From positions 1-33,680 of the forward strand of contig CANQPL010000026.1 of NCBI GenBank assembly GCA_947625735.1: a DNA stretch of 33,680 nt, written 5' to 3'. The DNA comes from an uncultured Clostridia bacterium. Lineage in GTDB: Bacteria; Bacillota; Clostridia; Oscillospirales; Ruminococcaceae. This document shows positions 1 through 8,702 of this stretch, piece after piece. Position 1 is the stretch's first letter, and every line of letters begins with the position of its first letter. The notes beneath the pieces are model-generated. The model was not told the DNA's origin, made no database searches, and was given only the letters and a program-made list of their open reading frames with translations. The translations under genes were made by a program, and so were the position numbers.

Positions 1-19
1 CTCGTCCGACAGCTTTTTT

Positions 20-48
20 ATTTTATCATACTTTCGAGCGTTTGTCAA
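20..48 (-). promoter_or_regulatory. Sigma-A-type promoter reading off the left edge
   Basis: Read on the minus strand there is a TTGACA -35 box (43-48), a 17-bp spacer and a TAAAAT -10 box (20-25). It would serve a minus-strand gene beyond the left end of the window. The spacer begins AACG, as in the glnN and pgm promoters of this window. Confidence 0.65.
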
Positions 49-137
49 GGGGTTTTTTTAAAGTTTTTTAGGTTTGTCACTATCTACAAATTTAATACTA
101 ATTTTTATTTGCTTTATATCTATTATTTACATAAATA

Positions 138-163
138 ATCGCACGGAATTTCTTCCGTGCGAT
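138..163 (-). terminator. Candidate terminator hairpin downstream of glnN
   Basis: An 11-bp perfect inverted repeat (ATCGCACGGAA / TTCCGTGCGAT, 4-nt loop) lies about 115 bp past the glnN stop. The minus-strand sequence after it is AU-rich (UAUUUAUG) but has no clean U tract, so this may be a weak terminator. The rest of 1-277 holds further short hairpins (for example TGTATGC/GCATACA at 221-239) and no credible gene. Confidence 0.45.
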
Positions 164-277
164 CACAGGGAGATGGACGGAAAGCTCAGGGAACGCTCCC
201 CGTCCTGTAGAGTGAGTATATGTATGCTTTTGGCATACACCGAAATTAAAGGAGAAATCAAATTTAAATAATATCAA

Positions 278-2386
278 TTAAACCCTGAACATCAGATCAC
301 CATAGGTCGGGAACGGCCACAGCTTCTCGGGAGTAATGGTCTCCAGCTCATCGGCTGCCGCTCTCAGGCTCTGCATTGCACAGAATACCACATTTCTGTA
401 ATATTTTGCTGTTTCTTCAACGTTGCCCGCATCTGCCGCACCTATTACCTTGGTGTCAAGCTCATCAATAGCCTCCTGAATGCTGCTGTTGAGCGCTGTC
501 ACCTTATCTGCAAGACGCTTTTCAAGATCATAGGAAATGCCTGCGTTTTTCTTTGCGGCGATATTTGCTGCAAGCTGCCCTGCAAATTCAATTCCTGCGG
601 GAAGTATCTGCTTCTTTGCCATGTCAAGCATGGTAAGTGCCTCAATATTAATTACCTTGGAATAGTTATCAAGAAGTATCTCTGTTCTCGATTCAAGCTC
701 AGTCCTGGTGTAGACCTTGAACATCTCGAACATCTTAACATTCTTTTCATCTGTATAATGAGGAACCGCATCAACAGTGGAGATAAAGTTAGGAAGTCCC
801 CTCCTTGCAGCCTCCTCTACCCAGCTTGCATCATAGCCGTTTCCGTTGAAAATAACTCTCTTATGCTTCTTGATGGTTTCCACAAGCAGAGAATTAAGCT
901 CCTCGGAAAAGTCCTCTGCGCCCTCCAATCTGTCCGCAAACTCCTTGAGAGAATTTGCCACAATGGTATTGAGGATACAGTTGGTGCAGGCAATTGTCTC
1001 GGAAGAACCAAGGCTTCTGAACTCGAACTTGTTGCCCGTAAACGCAAAGGGCGATGTTCTGTTTCTGTCTGTTGTATCTTTGGGGAAATTGGGCAGTGCT
1101 TCAACGCCGATAACAAATTCTTCATTTTCATTGGTCTTAATCATTTCGCCTGATTCCAATGCATCAATGATCTGCTGAAGCTCACTGCCTACAAATATAG
1201 ACATAATTGCAGGAGGTGCTTCGTTTGCTCCCAGACGGTGATCGTTACCCGCAGATGCTACGGAAAGTCTCAGCAGATCCGCATTTTCATCAACTGCCTT
1301 GATGATAGCCGCAAGGAATGTAAGGAACTGAATGTTATCCTTTGGATTCTTGCCGGGATCAAGAAGATTCTGTCCCTTGTTCGTGGAGATAGACCAGTTA
1401 TTGTGCTTACCCGATCCGTTGACACCTGCAAAGGGCTTTTCATGGAGCAGGCAGACAAGTCCGTGCTTCAATGCCACTTTCTTCATTATCTCCATTGCCA
1501 GTGCGTTCTGGTCAGCAGCTACATTTGAAGTGGTAAAGATAGGTGCCATTTCGTGCTGTGCGGGTGCTACCTCGTTATGTTCTGTCTTGCAGAGGATACC
1601 GAGTTTCCAGAGTTCCTCGTCAAGATCCTTCATATATTCCTGAACTCTTGTCTTGATGTTGCCGAAATAGTGATCCTCAAGCTCCTGACCCTTTGGTGCT
1701 TTTGCGCCGAAAAGCGTTCTGCCCGTGTAAATAAGATCCTTTCTCTGATCGTAGAGCTTCTTGTCGATAAGGAAATATTCCTGCTCAGGTCCTACGGTCG
1801 TGGTAACTCTTGTTGCGTCCGAACCGAACAGCTTTAAAACTCTTACTGCCTGCTCGGAAATTACCTCCATTGAACGGAGAAGCGGAGTTTTCTTATCAAG
1901 CACCTCGCCTGTATAGGAGCAGAATGCTGTAGGAATGTAAAGTGTTTTATCCTTGATAAATGCGGGAGATGTAGGATCCCATGCGGTATAGCCTCTTGCC
2001 TCAAAGGTAGCTCTTAAACCGCCCGAGGGGAAACTCGATGCGTCCGGCTCGCCCTTTACAAGCTCCTTGCCCGAAAATTCCATAATTACCTTGCCGTCAT
2101 CGGTAGGAGAAATAAAAGAGTCATGCTTCTCTGCGGAAAGTCCTGTCATCGGGTGGAACCAGTGTGTGTAGTGGGTAACTCCCTTTTCCACTGCCCAGTC
2201 TTTCATCACAGACGCAATAACGTCCGCTACATCGGGGTAGAGAGCCGTTCCCATAGTCTTGGTCTTAAGCAGCGCCTTATAAACATTTTTAGGCAGTCTT
2301 GCTTTCATTGTTTCCTCGTTAAAAACGTTGCAGCCGAAATAATCGGGTACGTTCATAACTGTTCCCTGTGCGTTCATCTCTGACAT
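278..2386 (-). CDS. glnN: Glutamine synthetase type III
   Basis: Catalyses ATP-dependent formation of glutamine from glutamate and ammonia in the cytosol; the GSIII family forms large oligomers of roughly 700-residue subunits, and this 702-residue product fits. Visible signatures are GPEQEY at residues 199-204, NEVAPAQHE at 271-279, [10 protein letters not shown] at 323-332 (metal/ATP and glutamate binding) and [16 protein letters not shown] at 442-457. The ATG at 2386 follows GGGAGGA at good spacing. The gene stands alone behind its own consensus promoter (2501-2529), with an intrinsic terminator inside the leader, so expression is probably controlled by attenuation, plausibly in response to nitrogen supply. 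Identity is very secure; the regulatory model is inference. Confidence 0.97.
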   Translation of the reverse strand: MSEMNAQGTVMNVPDYFGCNVFNEETMKARLPKNVYKALLKTKTMGTALYPDVADVIASVMKDWAVEKGVTHYTHWFHPMTGLSAEKHDSFISPTDDGKVIMEFSGKELVKGEPDASSFPSGGLRATFEARGYTAWDPTSPAFIKDKTLYIPTAFCSYTGEVLDKKTPLLRSMEVISEQAVRVLKLFGSDATRVTTTVGPEQEYFLIDKKLYDQRKDLIYTGRTLFGAKAPKGQELEDHYFGNIKTRVQEYMKDLDEELWKLGILCKTEHNEVAPAQHEMAPIFTTSNVAADQNALAMEIMKKVALKHGLVCLLHEKPFAGVNGSGKHNNWSISTNKGQNLLDPGKNPKDNIQFLTFLAAIIKAVDENADLLRLSVASAGNDHRLGANEAPPAIMSIFVGSELQQIIDALESGEMIKTNENEEFVIGVEALPNFPKDTTDRNRTSPFAFTGNKFEFRSLGSSETIACTNCILNTIVANSLKEFADRLEGAEDFSEELNSLLVETIKKHKRVIFNGNGYDASWVEEAARRGLPNFISTVDAVPHYTDEKNVKMFEMFKVYTRTELESRTEILLDNYSKVINIEALTMLDMAKKQILPAGIEFAGQLAANIAAKKNAGISYDLEKRLADKVTALNSSIQEAIDELDTKVIGAADAGNVEETAKYYRNVVFCAMQSLRAAADELETITPEKLWPFPTYGDLMFRV

Positions 2387-2416
2387 AAAAATTCCTCCCT
2401 AAAAAATTTCAAACGC

Positions 2417-2464
2417 AAAAAGACGCCTTTAAAAGGACTCCGTTAGTGTCCCTTTAAAGGCGCC
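2417..2464 (-). terminator. Intrinsic terminator in the glnN leader
   Basis: On the minus strand a 17-bp stem (arms 2448-2464 and 2422-2438, two G-U pairs, 9-nt loop) is followed directly by UUUUU (2417-2421). It lies between the glnN promoter and the glnN ribosome binding site, about 30 nt after the expected transcript start, so it would end transcription before glnN unless it is prevented from forming. It could also stop read-through from pgm. Confidence 0.8.
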
Positions 2465-2473
2465 GTTGCCTTT
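2456..2473 (-). promoter_or_regulatory. Alternative leader hairpin with AnnGnn hexaloop (candidate antiterminator)
   Basis: The minus strand can fold AAAGGC-AACGGC-GCCUUU: a 6-bp stem closing a hexaloop with A at loop position 1 and G at position 4. That is the pattern recognised by ANTAR-domain antiterminator proteins. It shares bases 2456-2464 with the leader terminator, so the two folds exclude each other. The usual second hexaloop hairpin upstream was not found, which lowers confidence. Confidence 0.4.
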
Positions 2474-2500
2474 GAATATTATATTTGCTTTACTGTTATC

Positions 2501-2529
2501 ATAATACACCTATTTACTCCGTTTGTCAA
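2501..2529 (-). promoter_or_regulatory. glnN promoter
   Basis: TTGACA (2524-2529), a 17-bp spacer and TATTAT (2501-2506) on the minus strand. This predicts a start near 2494 and a leader of about 108 nt that contains the terminator. The promoter shows that the hairpin lies in the glnN leader and not only at the end of the pgm transcript. Confidence 0.8.
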
Positions 2530-2657
2530 TACCTTTTTTTGAATTTCTGCAAGTTTTATAAAAATTCCTGCATTTTCAAACGGATTTTTTACACATCAAA
2601 CAGTAACACATTGTGAATATGAATTATTTTAAAACTCATATTTCATTTTATTAACAT

Positions 2658-4373
2658 TTAAAAGCCGAGGATCTTTGCAAAATCAGCAGAAATAGTCTTT
2701 TCGAGAGCATTTGCAGCTTCTCTTGTCTCTCCTGTAGTGGTATAGTATGCCTTTATCTTAGGCTCTGTGCCGGAGGGACGGATAATAACACTTGCACCCT
2801 GTTCCAGCTTAAATGTAAGCACATCAGACTTAGGCAGAGTAAGCATTGTCTTATCCCCTGTAGCAGTATCAACAGAAACGCTTGCACTGTAGTCCTCGAA
2901 TCTTACAACTTTCAGTCCGCCGATAGACTTAGGAGTGTCAGAACGCAGTCCCGCCATGATCTCCTTCATTCTCTGCATACCGCTTGCACCCTCGCATACA
3001 AAGGATGACTGAGTATGAACATAAACGCCGTACTTCTTATACATATTCTCCCTTGCTTCAATGAGAGAAATGCCCTTTGTGCGGTAGAATGCAGCCATTT
3101 CGCAGATGAGCATTGATGCCACTACAGCGTCCTTGTCTCTTACGTAGGAGCCTGCCAGATAGCCATAGCTCTCCTCAAAGCCGAAGATATATCTGTTCTC
3201 CTGACCCTTATTTTCAAGGAAACCTATCTGCTCACCGATAAACTTAAATCCTGTAAGAACATCAATAAGCTTTACTCCGTATTCCTTTGCGATCTTTGCC
3301 GCAATATCGGTGGTAACAATTGTCTTTACCGCAACAGGATCCTCGGGCATAGTACCGAGCTTTGTTCTTTCGGAGCAGATGTATTCAAGAAGCATTGCGC
3401 CTACCTCATTGCCCGTGAAAAGCTGATATCCGCTGTCTGAGGGAACGGCGATACCCACTCTGTCAGCATCAGGGTCGGTAGCAAGGAGCAGGTCGGGCTT
3501 TACTGTTTCGCAGAGCTTGAGTCCCAGTGCCAGTGCCTCCTTGATCTCGGGGTTGGGGAAAGGACAGGTGGTAAAGTTGCCGTTGGGGTACTCCTGTTCG
3601 GGTACGACAGTTACATCTTCAATACCTATCTTTTTAAGGATAGTTCTTACAGGCTTATTTCCCGTACCGTTAAGAGGAGTATAAACAACCTTAAGACCGC
3701 TTGACTTTACAAGGTCGGTATGGATACCCTGTTTAAGCACCTCGTTCATATAATCATCAATAACGCTCTGAGCGATATAGTTTATCATGCCGTCAGCTAC
3801 AGCCTTTTCATAATCCGCAGTCTTTGCGCCCTCGAACATATCCACCTTTTCAATGTTTCCGAGAACAATCTCAGCCGCTCCCAGTGTAAGCTGACAGCCG
3901 TCAGGACCGTAAACCTTATAGCCGTTGTACTTAGCGGGATTGTGTGATGCGGTTATCATTATACCTGCGCTGCACTTATGGGCTCTTACCGCATAGGAAA
4001 GCATAGGTGTAGGCATAAGCTCTGAATAGATGTATACCTTTATGCCGTTGGCAGCCAGTACCGCAGCAGCCTCCTTTGCAAATACATCAGACTTTATGCG
4101 GCTGTCGTAGGAAATTGCCACAGACGGCTCTGTAAACGCCTCGTTTACGTAGTCAGCAAGTCCCTGAGTAGCACGTCTTACGGTGTATACATTCATTCTG
4201 TATGCACCTGCTCCGATAACACCTCTGAGTCCTCCCGTGCCGAACTCCAGATCCCTGTAGAACCTGTCCTTTATAGCCTCCTCATCGCCCTCTATGGACT
4301 TAAGCTCAGTCTGTAGGTCGGGATCGTCTGTTGCCTTTTCGCACCAAAGTCTGTAAAGCTCCATTTCATTCAT
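2658..4373 (-). CDS. Phosphoglucomutase / phospho-sugar mutase
   Basis: Interconverts glucose-1-phosphate and glucose-6-phosphate (alpha-D-phosphohexomutase family), supplying glucose-1-phosphate to glycogen synthesis or taking it from breakdown. The 571-residue length matches PgcA-type mutases of Firmicutes. Signatures: TASHNP at residues 141-146, with S143 the phosphorylated serine; the Mg-binding DPDADR at 300-305; and RPSGTEPK near the C-terminus for phosphate binding. The start ATG follows GAGGTG. It has its own promoter (4428-4456). Phosphomannomutase or mixed specificity is possible, since the family cannot be split by motif alone. It may serve the glycogen genes at 13.8-22.6 kb, although it is not adjacent to them. 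Confidence 0.93.
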   Translation of the reverse strand: MNEMELYRLWCEKATDDPDLQTELKSIEGDEEAIKDRFYRDLEFGTGGLRGVIGAGAYRMNVYTVRRATQGLADYVNEAFTEPSVAISYDSRIKSDVFAKEAAAVLAANGIKVYIYSELMPTPMLSYAVRAHKCSAGIMITASHNPAKYNGYKVYGPDGCQLTLGAAEIVLGNIEKVDMFEGAKTADYEKAVADGMINYIAQSVIDDYMNEVLKQGIHTDLVKSSGLKVVYTPLNGTGNKPVRTILKKIGIEDVTVVPEQEYPNGNFTTCPFPNPEIKEALALGLKLCETVKPDLLLATDPDADRVGIAVPSDSGYQLFTGNEVGAMLLEYICSERTKLGTMPEDPVAVKTIVTTDIAAKIAKEYGVKLIDVLTGFKFIGEQIGFLENKGQENRYIFGFEESYGYLAGSYVRDKDAVVASMLICEMAAFYRTKGISLIEARENMYKKYGVYVHTQSSFVCEGASGMQRMKEIMAGLRSDTPKSIGGLKVVRFEDYSASVSVDTATGDKTMLTLPKSDVLTFKLEQGASVIIRPSGTEPKIKAYYTTTGETREAANALEKTISADFAKILGF

Positions 4374-4427
4374 CGAAAATCACCTCATCATAAAATTTTA
4401 AATATCCTGCTCATAAAACATATTTTT

Positions 4428-4456
4428 ATTATAGCACATTATTTCCCGTTTGCCAA
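4428..4456 (-). promoter_or_regulatory. Promoter of the phosphoglucomutase gene
   Basis: TTGGCA (4451-4456), a 17-bp spacer and a perfect TATAAT (4428-4433) on the minus strand, predicting a start near 4421 and a leader of roughly 48 nt. Confidence 0.75.
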
Positions 4457-4488
4457 TAGCTTTTTTTGAATTATCCTGTAAAAATTTA

Positions 4489-5250
4489 TCAGAACATATT
4501 GTTCCGTATCTCCTTGGCGGCATATCTGCCCTCCAGTGTCTGACCTGGAACATCGGGGTGCAGTCCGTCCCTCAGATATTTTCCCGTACCGCCTATGACC
4601 TCAAATTTCTCGCAGATGCCGCAGTTGTGGAAGCAGTCGATCACCTGAGCAGACATTCCGCCCGCAATTTTTGTAAGTACCTCAACAGTCTTTTCAATTT
4701 TTGCGTTATGTTCGGGCGTGGCAGTCTGTATAGGCGTGAGAACAAAGACACGGCAGAGAGGAAATTCCTCCATTATCCGCTGGATACACCACCGTGCCGC
4801 TCCCGCCTCTGTAAAAAGGTCTATGTTTTCATTGTCTTTAAGCGATTTTCCGCAAAGAGCCTTATCAGGATCGCCAAGGCACTCGAGCTGATCATTTGTA
4901 CCCATAGCAAATGCAAACAGATCGGGTACGGGAGCCTTGCCGCTTTTCACGTCCTCAATATATCTCTGTGTATGAACAACGGCGCAGTTGTTTGCTCTTT
5001 TCTGAAGCTCATTCAGATCCTCCGTTTCCTCCCAGCCGTCGCTTATCCCCGCAAAATCCGGAGATGTGTAATCCTGAGTGGTAACACTTGCTCCTCCTGC
5101 GGTCATGGTGCGCTTATACCATACCGCGCTTCCTACCGCCACATTATAATGGCTTTTCAGTCCCAGCTCCTTGTAAACATGATACGACCACTGCTCCCAT
5201 GCGGTAATGCTGTCGCCGTCTACACCAAAATTCAGCTTGGAAAAATCCAT
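4489..5250 (-). CDS. SGNH/GDSL-family hydrolase
   Basis: Predicted esterase or acyl-hydrolase of 253 residues. Block I is GDSIT at residues 12-16 with S14 as the nucleophile, block III is GTND at 117-120, and block V is DGLHPD with D228 and H231 completing the triad. No signal peptide is visible, so it is probably cytosolic; the substrate is unknown, although many relatives remove acetyl groups from sugars. It is the last gene of a minus-strand operon, 20 bp after the aldose epimerase-like gene, which fits a carbohydrate-related role. The ATG at 5250 is preceded by AAAGGGGG. No clear terminator follows before the pgm promoter. Confidence 0.85.
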   Translation of the reverse strand: MDFSKLNFGVDGDSITAWEQWSYHVYKELGLKSHYNVAVGSAVWYKRTMTAGGASVTTQDYTSPDFAGISDGWEETEDLNELQKRANNCAVVHTQRYIEDVKSGKAPVPDLFAFAMGTNDQLECLGDPDKALCGKSLKDNENIDLFTEAGAARWCIQRIMEEFPLCRVFVLTPIQTATPEHNAKIEKTVEVLTKIAGGMSAQVIDCFHNCGICEKFEVIGGTGKYLRDGLHPDVPGQTLEGRYAAKEIRNNMF

Positions 5251-5270
5251 GTTGATGACCCCCTTTTAAA

Positions 5271-6278
5271 TTATCCCTTTGTAAAGAACCTCTGCCATGT
5301 ACTCCACTCTTCCCCCGGTGCCAATTCCTCATAACCCGACTGTTCTGCGGGCATATCAAGATTGGGAGCATTGACCTGTGCGGTCATAGGCTCGGGGCAG
5401 AAATAGTTCATAAAGCCGTTATGGTTCCATACTATCCAGAATTTGTACTTTTCATCGACCTCGTTCAATATACTTTTTCCGCTGACTGTATCTGTCATTA
5501 CAGTCCCCCTGAACGGCTTGCCGTCAACCGTCAGCGTACCGCCCGTGTACATATCGTTGCAGATATCCCTGAGTACAGGGCAGGTGCCGTTTACATACTG
5601 CTTGTCATAATCGGTGAGCTTCGCCCGCTTGCCTGTAGGCAGCCAGCGTTTTTTATTGAATAAAAGCCGCTCCTCTGCGGGAACATAAAGTCTGATGTTC
5701 TCCTGCAATCCCCCGTCAACAAAGGGAGCGTTAATTGTGGTGTGAGTTGCTACCGATACAGGCATCATCTTATCCGACTGATTTATAAGGGTAACCGTGT
5801 GGCGCAGACCCTTGTCGGACAGCTCTATTTTTATCCTGACCGTAAATTTTAACGGAAAGCAGTTGTAGAAAAAGTCCTTTTCATCATAGACATACTCATT
5901 TACAACAAAGGCAGTTTTACCCTTTGTGTCAAGCTCCTTAACGGTGTATGCCCTTTTCTGGATAAAGCCGTGAAGATGATTTCCGAAAGTCTCCTCATTT
6001 ACAGGCAGACGGTAAAGAGCATCGGAGGTGCGCAGCAGACCGCTGTCAAAGCGGTTTGGCAGATAGAGGGTAGGCAATCCCCATATTTCGGGAGCGTTCA
6101 TTATCTCCCCGGGGGAAACGCTGCCGTTATAGCGGAATATCTCCATGCCCCTTTTTTCGTCCCTGAATCTGAGAACGTTTGACCCCAGACCATGAGCAAC
6201 TATGGCATAGTAACCTCCCGCCGCAAGCTCTGTAACCTCCATTCCCTTGTGAACGGCTTTTCTTGCATAGGTTTCCAT
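5271..6278 (-). CDS. Aldose 1-epimerase (galactose mutarotase)-like protein
   Basis: Belongs to the galactose mutarotase-like superfamily, whose members interconvert alpha and beta anomers of aldoses. It has 335 residues, near the family norm. Recognisable elements are the substrate-region PNRF near residue 74, GNHLHGF around 99-105 with the conserved His, and HTTINAPF further on. The reading frame stays open upstream to 6428, but that would overlap the radical SAM gene; the ATG at 6278 with AAAGGAG eight bases upstream is the proper start. It sits 20 bp after the radical SAM gene and 20 bp before the GDSL hydrolase gene, in one operon. The exact sugar is unknown; glucose-6-phosphate epimerase-type activity is an alternative. 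Confidence 0.83.
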   Translation of the reverse strand: METYARKAVHKGMEVTELAAGGYYAIVAHGLGSNVLRFRDEKRGMEIFRYNGSVSPGEIMNAPEIWGLPTLYLPNRFDSGLLRTSDALYRLPVNEETFGNHLHGFIQKRAYTVKELDTKGKTAFVVNEYVYDEKDFFYNCFPLKFTVRIKIELSDKGLRHTVTLINQSDKMMPVSVATHTTINAPFVDGGLQENIRLYVPAEERLLFNKKRWLPTGKRAKLTDYDKQYVNGTCPVLRDICNDMYTGGTLTVDGKPFRGTVMTDTVSGKSILNEVDEKYKFWIVWNHNGFMNYFCPEPMTAQVNAPNLDMPAEQSGYEELAPGEEWSTWQRFFTKG

Positions 6279-6298
6279 TTTCAAAACTCCTTTGCATT

Positions 6299-6907
6299 TT
6301 ATTTGTCGTATTTTCTTATTCTGAGAGGGATACCCATTCTTTGGGATATCTCTCTGCACTGGGCGATCTCCTTTTCGGAAATGACATCTACTGCAGTAAA
6401 AATCACCGAAGGCACATATTTTTTGCACTCCTCCGCAAATCTGAGCATAGCCTCAAAGCTGTCCTCATAACGTGGTCTTGTTACCTTTAAATAGTCCTCT
6501 TTATTTCCCGAATTAAGACTGATCGAAACAATATCGACAGCCCCCTCCAGCATATGCGCCGTAGGAAAGCCGTGTATCTTATCCGAAAGACCGTTTGTAT
6601 TTATGCGCACCTTATGTCCGGGATACAGACTTTTAAGCTGCCTGCCCAGAAAGGAAACGTCCTCCGCCCTTTCCATAGGCTCTCCGTATCCGCAGAAAAC
6701 AAACTCGTCCGTTTTTGTTATATCCCACGCCGAAACTGCACTGAGAACCTCATCGCATGACGGCTCTCTTTCCAGCCATAGGGTATCGCTGCCGTAAACG
6801 CCGTCACCGTTTTGTCTTATGCAAAATGTACAGCGGCAGGGGCAGCGGTTGGTCAGATTGATGTAAAGATTCTCCCCGACCTTATAGACAATATTCATAC
6901 CTTTCAA
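6299..6907 (-). CDS. Small radical SAM protein (TatD-associated type)
   Basis: A 202-residue radical S-adenosylmethionine protein. The [4Fe-4S] motif CxxxCxxC is C22, C26 and C29, inside TNRCPCRCTFCIR, with an additional C24. GYGEPM near residue 73 is the usual GGEP-like SAM contact. Size and N-terminus resemble the short radical SAM family often found next to or fused with TatD nucleases, but no tatD gene is present in this window. The start appears to be a TTG at 6907, ten bases after AAAGGA; the ATG at 6898 is the alternative. It lies between nadC (52 bp) and the epimerase-like gene (20 bp). The reaction is unknown. Confidence 0.82.
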   Translation of the reverse strand: MKGMNIVYKVGENLYINLTNRCPCRCTFCIRQNGDGVYGSDTLWLEREPSCDEVLSAVSAWDITKTDEFVFCGYGEPMERAEDVSFLGRQLKSLYPGHKVRINTNGLSDKIHGFPTAHMLEGAVDIVSISLNSGNKEDYLKVTRPRYEDSFEAMLRFAEECKKYVPSVIFTAVDVISEKEIAQCREISQRMGIPLRIRKYDK

Positions 6908-6959
6908 GATAACATTTCCTTTTTAATATATTTTTTCGTGAATGATAACTGTTTTCCCG

Positions 6960-7799
6960 TCACTTCATAATTTTCAGCGAAATATCAAAAGCCTTCACCG
7001 AATGAGTGACAGCACCCGAGGATATAATGTCTACACCTGTTTTTGCGACCTCGGCAATATTTTCGGCGGTAACATTTCCGGAGGCTTCAAGCAGCGCTCT
7101 GCCGTCAGCGATCTTCACACATTCGGTCATCTGAGCGGGCGTCATGTTATCGAGCATGATAACGTCTGCCTTGCAGGAAAGTGCTTCACGCAGCTCCTCT
7201 TCATTTCTGACCTCAACCTCTATTTTTGCCATATGACCTATCTTTTTACGCAGAGCCTCCACCGCTCCGGTAATACTGCCGTAGGCATCAATATGATTAT
7301 CTTTGAGCATTGCGGCATCGGAAAGATTATATCTGTGATTCCTGCCGCCTCCCGCCATTACTGCATATTTTTCCAATGCTCTGAGTCCCGGCAGAGTCTT
7401 TCTTGTATCGCAGACAGAAGCCCTTGTACCCTCACAGGCTTTTACAAGGACATTTACGGCAGTAGCAACCCCCGACATATGCTGCAAAATGTTAAGAGAT
7501 GTCCTCTCGGCTTTTAATATAGAACGTGTCCTGCCGCTTACCCGTGCGATAATATCTCCCTTTTTCACATATTCCCCGTCACTTATAAGCTTTTCGCATT
7601 TCACATCGCTATCTACAAATGTATACGTCCTGAGAGCGCAGTCAATACCCGCAAGCACACCCTCCGCCTTGGAAACAAATTCGGCAGAAGAGGTATCCTC
7701 CTCGGAAATGAGCAGATCGGTTGCAAGATCAATGTAATTTATATCCTCCGCAAGCGCTCGTTTAATGATGTCGTCCACATAAAAATCAGGCAAAAGCAC
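6960..7799 (-). CDS. nadC: Nicotinate-nucleotide pyrophosphorylase (carboxylating)
   Basis: Quinolinate phosphoribosyltransferase: converts quinolinate and PRPP to nicotinate mononucleotide, CO2 and pyrophosphate in de novo NAD synthesis. The 279-residue product carries DTRKTLPGLR at 131-140, GGGRNHR at 150-156 and KDNHI at 166-170, all lining the quinolinate/PRPP site. The start is a GTG at 7799 with a strong AGGGAGGT upstream. It begins 13 bp after the sirtuin gene, which consumes NAD and releases nicotinamide, so the pair may couple NAD use and supply. nadA and nadB are not in the window. Confidence 0.95.
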   Translation of the reverse strand: MLLPDFYVDDIIKRALAEDINYIDLATDLLISEEDTSSAEFVSKAEGVLAGIDCALRTYTFVDSDVKCEKLISDGEYVKKGDIIARVSGRTRSILKAERTSLNILQHMSGVATAVNVLVKACEGTRASVCDTRKTLPGLRALEKYAVMAGGGRNHRYNLSDAAMLKDNHIDAYGSITGAVEALRKKIGHMAKIEVEVRNEEELREALSCKADVIMLDNMTPAQMTECVKIADGRALLEASGNVTAENIAEVAKTGVDIISSGAVTHSVKAFDISLKIMK

Positions 7800-7812
7800 G
7801 CTGATACCTCCC

Positions 7813-8547
7813 TTATCCGTTCACGCAGTAGTCAAGAGCTTCACCAATACTGCTCTGAATGAGAAGATCAGCTCTGCTGTCGTACTGAGTGGCACTTTTA
7901 TTAATAAGCACGAGCTTATTTCCGCTGTAATAGTTGATAAGTCCGCTGGCGGGATACACAGACAGAGAAGTGCCGCCGATAATGAGCATATCGCACTCCT
8001 CAATAGCCTCGACCGCAGCGTTTACGGTACGCTGATCGAGTCCCTCCTGATACAGCACCACATCAGGCTTGATAAGCCTGCCGCACTCCGAACATTCGGG
8101 GATATAAGGAGATTCCTTGATATATTTTGCATCATGCTCCTTGCCGCAGTTGAGGCAGTAGTTACGGTGGACTGAGCCGTGAAGCTCATAGACCACTTTG
8201 CTCCCCGCCGCCTGATGCAGACCGTCAATATTCTGTGTCACCACAGCTCTGAGCTTACCTCTCCGCTCCAGCTCCGCCAGTGCAAGGTGTGCTTTATTGG
8301 GCTTTGCGTCCAGACAGAGCATCTTATCCTTATAAAATTCGTAAAAATCCGCAATATGATTACAGAAAAAGTCGTGGCTCAGAATAGTTTCGGGCGGGAA
8401 TTTATATTTCATATTGTAAAGCCCGTCAACGCTTCTGAAATCGGGGATACCGCTTTCGGTAGACACTCCCGCACCCCCGAAAAACACGATATTTTCCGAA
8501 CCGTCCACCCATTCTTTTAATCGGACGATATTTTCGGTGATCGCCAT
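7813..8547 (-). CDS. NAD-dependent protein deacylase (sirtuin, SIR2 family)
   Basis: Removes acetyl or other acyl groups from protein lysines using NAD+, giving nicotinamide and O-acyl-ADP-ribose. In 244 residues it shows GAGVSTESGIPDFR at 25-38 (NAD fold), TQNIDGLH at 104-111, the catalytic H123 in ELHGSVH, and a zinc site of C131, C134, C152 and C155. The frame runs further upstream to 8601, but the ATG at 8547 has AAAGGAA at proper distance and lies downstream of the predicted promoter. It is the first gene of the five-gene operon ending at 4489. The cobB name is often used, but the acyl preference cannot be told here. Confidence 0.94.
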   Translation of the reverse strand: MAITENIVRLKEWVDGSENIVFFGGAGVSTESGIPDFRSVDGLYNMKYKFPPETILSHDFFCNHIADFYEFYKDKMLCLDAKPNKAHLALAELERRGKLRAVVTQNIDGLHQAAGSKVVYELHGSVHRNYCLNCGKEHDAKYIKESPYIPECSECGRLIKPDVVLYQEGLDQRTVNAAVEAIEECDMLIIGGTSLSVYPASGLINYYSGNKLVLINKSATQYDSRADLLIQSSIGEALDYCVNG

Positions 8548-8589
8548 CTTATCAGTTCCTTTCTTCTGAGGAAAATAAATATTATATAC

Positions 8590-8598
8590 ATTATAACA
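8590..8598 (-). promoter_or_regulatory. Extended -10 promoter of the sirtuin-nadC operon
   Basis: TGTTATAAT on the minus strand: TATAAT at 8590-8595 with an upstream TG that can replace a good -35 box. No convincing -35 hexamer is seen. The expected transcript start near 8583 leaves a leader of about 36 nt to the ATG at 8547. Confidence 0.55.
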
Positions 8599-8702
8599 CA
8601 TCTGATTGAAAATTTCTACTGTTTTTTCAAAATTTTTTCAGTTTTTTGAAAATAATCTGTGAACCGCTGCTGATAATTATTCATATTACAGTGCAAAACT
8701 TT

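Noticed and set aside
74-271. 65-codon plus-strand frame at the left end
   Set aside because: It has no ribosome binding site, and it runs through a glnN-side terminator hairpin and AT-rich non-coding DNA.
758-2383. Several plus- and minus-strand frames of 60-130 codons over glnN
   Set aside because: They lie antisense or out of frame to a strongly conserved enzyme gene and have no start signals.
4450-5334. 294-codon plus-strand frame opposite the GDSL hydrolase gene
   Set aside because: The minus-strand hydrolase has all family motifs and a ribosome binding site; the plus frame is a shadow with Cys/Arg/Ser-rich random composition.
6279-6428. Upstream extension of the epimerase-like gene to 6428
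   Set aside because: It would overlap the radical SAM gene by 130 bp; the ATG at 6278 has a clear ribosome binding site.
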